23,340 nucleotides of DNA from Candidatus Uhrbacteria bacterium (lineage in GTDB: Bacteria; Patescibacteriota; Patescibacteriia; UBA9934; UBA9568): contig DNKR01000029.1 in assembly GCA_003497135.1 (NCBI GenBank), forward strand, positions 28,057 through 51,396. Direction: 5' to 3'. The notes under the pieces are model-generated. The model was not told where the DNA came from. It was given only the letters and a program-made list of their open reading frames with translations, and ran no database searches. The position numbers were made by a program, and so were the translations under genes. This document shows positions 20,879 to 23,340 of the stretch, piece by piece. Positions within the stretch are counted from its first letter, which is position 1, and each line of letters begins with the position of its first letter.

Positions 20879-21562
20879 ATGCCTAACATATTTCTCGTTC
20901 TCGGTTACGGCATACCAAAAAACATTCTAAAAGATGACAATTATAATTTTTATTTGAAAACCGTTTTCAATAAAATCTTCAGCGTTGTTATAAAAGACAA
21001 AAACGCAAAGCCGATGATATTTTTTTGCGGAGGCAAAACAGACATGTATAAACCGTACAAAAGAAACGAGGCGGATGAGATGATAAGATTTTTCAATACA
21101 TCAATAAAGCAGAAGCCGTTTTTGATACAGATAACAAAAAATTGGCGTTTTGTTTCTGAAAAAGAATCACTATCCACTTTGGAAAATTTGCTATATAGCA
21201 AAAAAATCATAGCGCAGCGCAAGATTAAAAAAGCCAATTTGTTCATATTCTGCGAACAAACGCGCGAGAATCGCATTAAGATTCTTGCAAAGAAAATTTT
21301 TCACAAGCAATTCCGCATTCAAGTTACGCCTGTTGATTTTGACACATCAGCTAACCGATATTTGTCACCGGAGTTCATCGGAAAAAAAGAGCGTTCAGAA
21401 TTGAAACATTCATTTTGGGCTTTGCAAAGCCAAGAAAATCTAAAAAAACATCATGAATTTTTTGTTGAAAAAATTGATTATTTGCGTAAAGCCGGCCCAA
21501 GGGCGCATGTTGATGCAGTTAAAAAATTGTGGGAAAAAAATTTTAAAGAATCCTATAAATAA
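20879..21562 (+). CDS. DUF218 (YdcF/ElyC)-like protein
   Basis: 227 residues from the ATG at 20879. The frame is open upstream to 20783, but that part overlaps the membrane protein. The domain pattern is that of DUF218: an N-terminal strand FLVLGYGIP, then MIFFCGGKTDMYKPYKRNEADEM (about 46-68, the GG...EA..M core), then EKESLSTLENLLYSKKII (the E-x-S-x-x-T-x-E-N motif) and VTPVDFDTSANRYL. DUF218 proteins include ElyC and YdcF, implicated in envelope or sugar-nucleotide functions. It has no N-terminal membrane segment, so it is probably cytoplasmic. Confidence 0.82.
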   Translation: MPNIFLVLGYGIPKNILKDDNYNFYLKTVFNKIFSVVIKDKNAKPMIFFCGGKTDMYKPYKRNEADEMIRFFNTSIKQKPFLIQITKNWRFVSEKESLSTLENLLYSKKIIAQRKIKKANLFIFCEQTRENRIKILAKKIFHKQFRIQVTPVDFDTSANRYLSPEFIGKKERSELKHSFWALQSQENLKKHHEFFVEKIDYLRKAGPRAHVDAVKKLWEKNFKESYK

Positions 21563-21571
21563 TTAAATCTT

Positions 21572-22531
21572 ATGTTCACATATCTTTTGTTTTTTATCGG
21601 TTTTTTTCTTCTGATTAAAGGCGCTGATTTGCTTGTTGAAGGATCCGCATCAATTGCAAAAAAATTTAATATTTCCAGAATAGTAATAGGTCTTACAATA
21701 GTCGCGTTCGGAACTTCCGCGCCTGAATTTGTCGTTAATATCTTTGCAAGCATTAATGGCAATACGGAAATAGCGATTGGGAACATTTTGGGGAGCAATA
21801 TTGTTAATATAATGCTTATTTTGGGCTTGTCCGCGATAATTTATCCGATCGCGGCAAAGAAGAATACGACATGGAAAGAAATTCCGCTTAGCTTGTTGGC
21901 CGCATTGCTTGTCGGCATTATGGCAAACGACATGCGATTCGACGGCGCTTCGTTTTCAGGCCTCACAAGAATAGACGGCATGGTGCTTTTGGCATTTTTT
22001 ATAATATTTATATATTACTCTTTTGGAATAGCGAAAATCACTGGTGAGGTGACAAACGAGGTTGAAATCAAAGACCGCAAACAATCAATTTCCGTTTTTT
22101 GTATTATTCTCGGCTTGTTGAGCTTGGTTGTCGGGGGCAAATGGATTGTAGACGGAGCTGTAAGTATCGCGCATTCGTTGAATATCAGCGAATCGCTTAT
22201 AGGTTTGACCATTGTCGCGATCGGAACATCTTTGCCCGAGCTTGCGACTTCGGTAATTGCCGCGTACAAAAAACAGACGGATATCGCGATAGGCAATATC
22301 GTAGGATCAAACATATTTAATGTTTTTTTGATTCTTGGCGCAAGTTCGGTCATACGGCCGCTTCCATTCAGCCCAAGTTCTGATATTGATATTTTAATGA
22401 CTGTCTTTGCAAGCGCGATTCTGTTTTTCGCTATGTTCATTGGCAGAAGGCATGTGCTTGAAAGGTGGCAGGGAGCTTTGATGATTCTATTTTACATTGG
22501 TTATGTCGCGTTTTTGATTAGCACTAAATGA
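21572..22531 (+). CDS. Ca2+/Na+ antiporter, CaCA family (YrbG-like)
   Basis: 319 residues, about ten membrane segments. The two alpha repeats are intact and inverted: VIGLTIVAFGTSAPEF (residues 38-53) and LIGLTIVAIGTSLPEL (209-224), each with the GTS-(A/L)-PE ion-binding signature, followed by AIGNILGSNIVN and AIGNIVGSNIFN. GADLLVEGS at the N-terminus and KWIVDGAVS in the second half complete the pattern. It exchanges Ca2+ for Na+ or H+ across the inner membrane. Starts 9 nt after the DUF218-like gene, so probably the same transcript. Confidence 0.93.
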   Translation: MFTYLLFFIGFFLLIKGADLLVEGSASIAKKFNISRIVIGLTIVAFGTSAPEFVVNIFASINGNTEIAIGNILGSNIVNIMLILGLSAIIYPIAAKKNTTWKEIPLSLLAALLVGIMANDMRFDGASFSGLTRIDGMVLLAFFIIFIYYSFGIAKITGEVTNEVEIKDRKQSISVFCIILGLLSLVVGGKWIVDGAVSIAHSLNISESLIGLTIVAIGTSLPELATSVIAAYKKQTDIAIGNIVGSNIFNVFLILGASSVIRPLPFSPSSDIDILMTVFASAILFFAMFIGRRHVLERWQGALMILFYIGYVAFLISTK

Positions 22532-22557
22532 TAAGGCGCATGTTTTTGGTGTTCTTG

Positions 22558-22566
22558 TGGTATAAT
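22558..22566 (+). promoter_or_regulatory. Extended -10 promoter of the SHOCT-domain gene
   Basis: TGG directly before TATAAT (22561-22566), a perfect -10 with the extended TGn motif; no good -35 at 17 bp. The ATG is at 22605, about 33 nt from the predicted start of transcription. Confidence 0.65.
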
Positions 22567-22604
22567 TGATTTGGAATAAAATAACAAAAGAATTGTATAA
22601 AAAT

Positions 22605-23315
22605 ATGGCATTGCAAAGGAGGAATTTATTCGTACTCGCATTTGTTGGCGCGCTTGTACTGATGTTTGCCGGATCGGCAAACGCGCAAACAATGATGTTT
22701 GGCAATCGCATTTCTGAAATAGATTGGAACGAAGTTATTGAGCATACTAAACAAGAAGAGCTTCAAGGCAAAGCGCTTTGGTCAAAGCTCCAGGCAAAGC
22801 AAACAGAGTGCGACTCGCTTTTAGACGAAGAGTTCGGCATGCTAGGCGAGTATTTTATGGGCCAAATGACAGGAAGCGCGCACGCGGCAATGAACGCAAT
22901 GCTTTTGCAAATGCACGGCGAGCGCGGAGAAGAGCTTATGCATATCGCGCTTGGAAAGCGTTTAAGCGGCTGTGATGTTTCAGCGTCTGTTTTTGGCTTG
23001 CAAATGCCAATGATGATGTCAGGGTTTGGGCCATGGACTGGCGGATCAAATGATTTTAATTTATTGCCAATTAATAATTATTCAATGTCTATGATGAACT
23101 ATGGTTTAGCCGGATTTATCGGCTGGTTATTTATGTTTTTGTGGTGGGTTCTGATTGTTGCGGGTATTATAGCTCTTGCAAAATGGGTAATGGGCAAGTG
23201 TCCGCAGTGTTCGCGCAAGAACGCTCCAATAGAAATTTTAAAAGAGCGTTATGCAAAAGGTGAAATAGATGAAAAAGAATTCGCGCGCAAGAAAAAAGCG
23301 CTTGAAATGAAATAA
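22605..23315 (+). CDS. Exported membrane protein with C-terminal SHOCT domain
   Basis: 236 residues from the ATG at 22605; a TTG at 22566 in the same frame is the last base of the -10 box and cannot be the start. N-terminal signal peptide ending SANA-Q; helical, Met-rich extracytoplasmic domain (about 30-170) with a Cys in ECDSLL and another in GCDVS; one membrane segment (FIGWLFMFLWWVLIVAGIIAL); then a cytoplasmic CPQC pair (metal or disulfide) and a SHOCT domain (EILKERYAKGEIDEKEF). SHOCT domains mark oligomerising membrane proteins of unknown role. Its terminator starts at the window edge. Confidence 0.85.
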   Translation: MALQRRNLFVLAFVGALVLMFAGSANAQTMMFGNRISEIDWNEVIEHTKQEELQGKALWSKLQAKQTECDSLLDEEFGMLGEYFMGQMTGSAHAAMNAMLLQMHGERGEELMHIALGKRLSGCDVSASVFGLQMPMMMSGFGPWTGGSNDFNLLPINNYSMSMMNYGLAGFIGWLFMFLWWVLIVAGIIALAKWVMGKCPQCSRKNAPIEILKERYAKGEIDEKEFARKKKALEMK

Positions 23316-23322
23316 ATTTGAA

Positions 23323-23340
23323 CAAAAAACACCCCGCCTT
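23323..23340 (+). terminator. Start of a terminator-like hairpin cut by the window edge
   Basis: CAAAAAACACCCCGCCTT resembles the left arm of the CCCCGCCTC hairpins at 7873, 10258 and 13309. The right arm lies outside the window. Confidence 0.5.

Noticed and set aside
22615..22622. AAGGAGG motif inside the SHOCT-domain gene
   Set aside because: No start codon follows at a suitable distance in frame; it encodes part of the signal peptide.

Overview
The window most likely comes from a Candidate Phyla Radiation (Patescibacteria/Parcubacteria-type) bacterium. The reasons are short AT-rich genes nearly all on one strand, many lineage-restricted hypotheticals, few Shine-Dalgarno motifs with several -10 boxes almost touching the start codon, and single-copy genes typical of that group (MsrB, a CaCA antiporter, a SHOCT-domain membrane protein, DUF218-like, HAD, P-loop kinase). 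This assignment is inference; no rRNA or universal marker lies in the window.

Bases 1 to about 13,850 read as a gene-cassette array of integron type. Single genes, all on the plus strand, are separated by 66-126 bp imperfect palindromes. Each palindrome starts with an RYYYAAC-like box and an inner arm related to GCGTGTATGCG, and ends with CGCATACACGC-GAAC followed by a GTTRRRY-like box. These have the layout of attC recombination sites. No integrase is visible, so this is a CALIN-like stretch or the distal part of an integron whose integrase lies to the left. Cassette cargo includes two diverged copies of a membrane-anchored protein (1-455 and 9500-10192), a P-loop-like protein, a GNAT acetyltransferase, Maf, a peptidase E-like hydrolase, a GH3 glycosidase, a Fic protein and small unknowns. 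Several attC loops carry the same nested Rho-independent-terminator-like hairpin.

Inside the array, 1365-7116 is an oversized block that does not look like one cassette. It starts with a strong sigma70-type promoter and a textbook ribosome-mediated attenuator: a 28-codon leader ORF with three tandem Trp codons, mutually exclusive 1:2, 2:3 and 3:4 hairpins, and a terminator. This stands upstream of a visibly GC-rich, Shine-Dalgarno-led gene for a 744-residue ATP-grasp/phosphohistidine-swivel enzyme (PEP-synthase or rifampin-phosphotransferase architecture). After a strong terminator come a low-molecular-weight phosphotyrosine phosphatase, a decayed ORF, and a type II restriction-modification pair (Eco47II-like endonuclease plus HTH-fused C5 methyltransferase) flanked by a 37-38 bp direct repeat.

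From about 13,850 to the end no attC-like site is seen and the region looks like ordinary chromosome. It holds unknown and membrane proteins, a lipoprotein, a HigBA-type toxin-antitoxin pair followed by a NUDIX hydrolase, a three-gene group (HAD-like protein with apparently permuted motif order, P-loop kinase, SAM methyltransferase), MsrB, a small membrane protein, a DUF218-like protein, a YrbG-type Ca2+/Na+ antiporter and a SHOCT-domain membrane protein. The window ends inside what appears to be another copy of the CCCCGCCT-type terminator.
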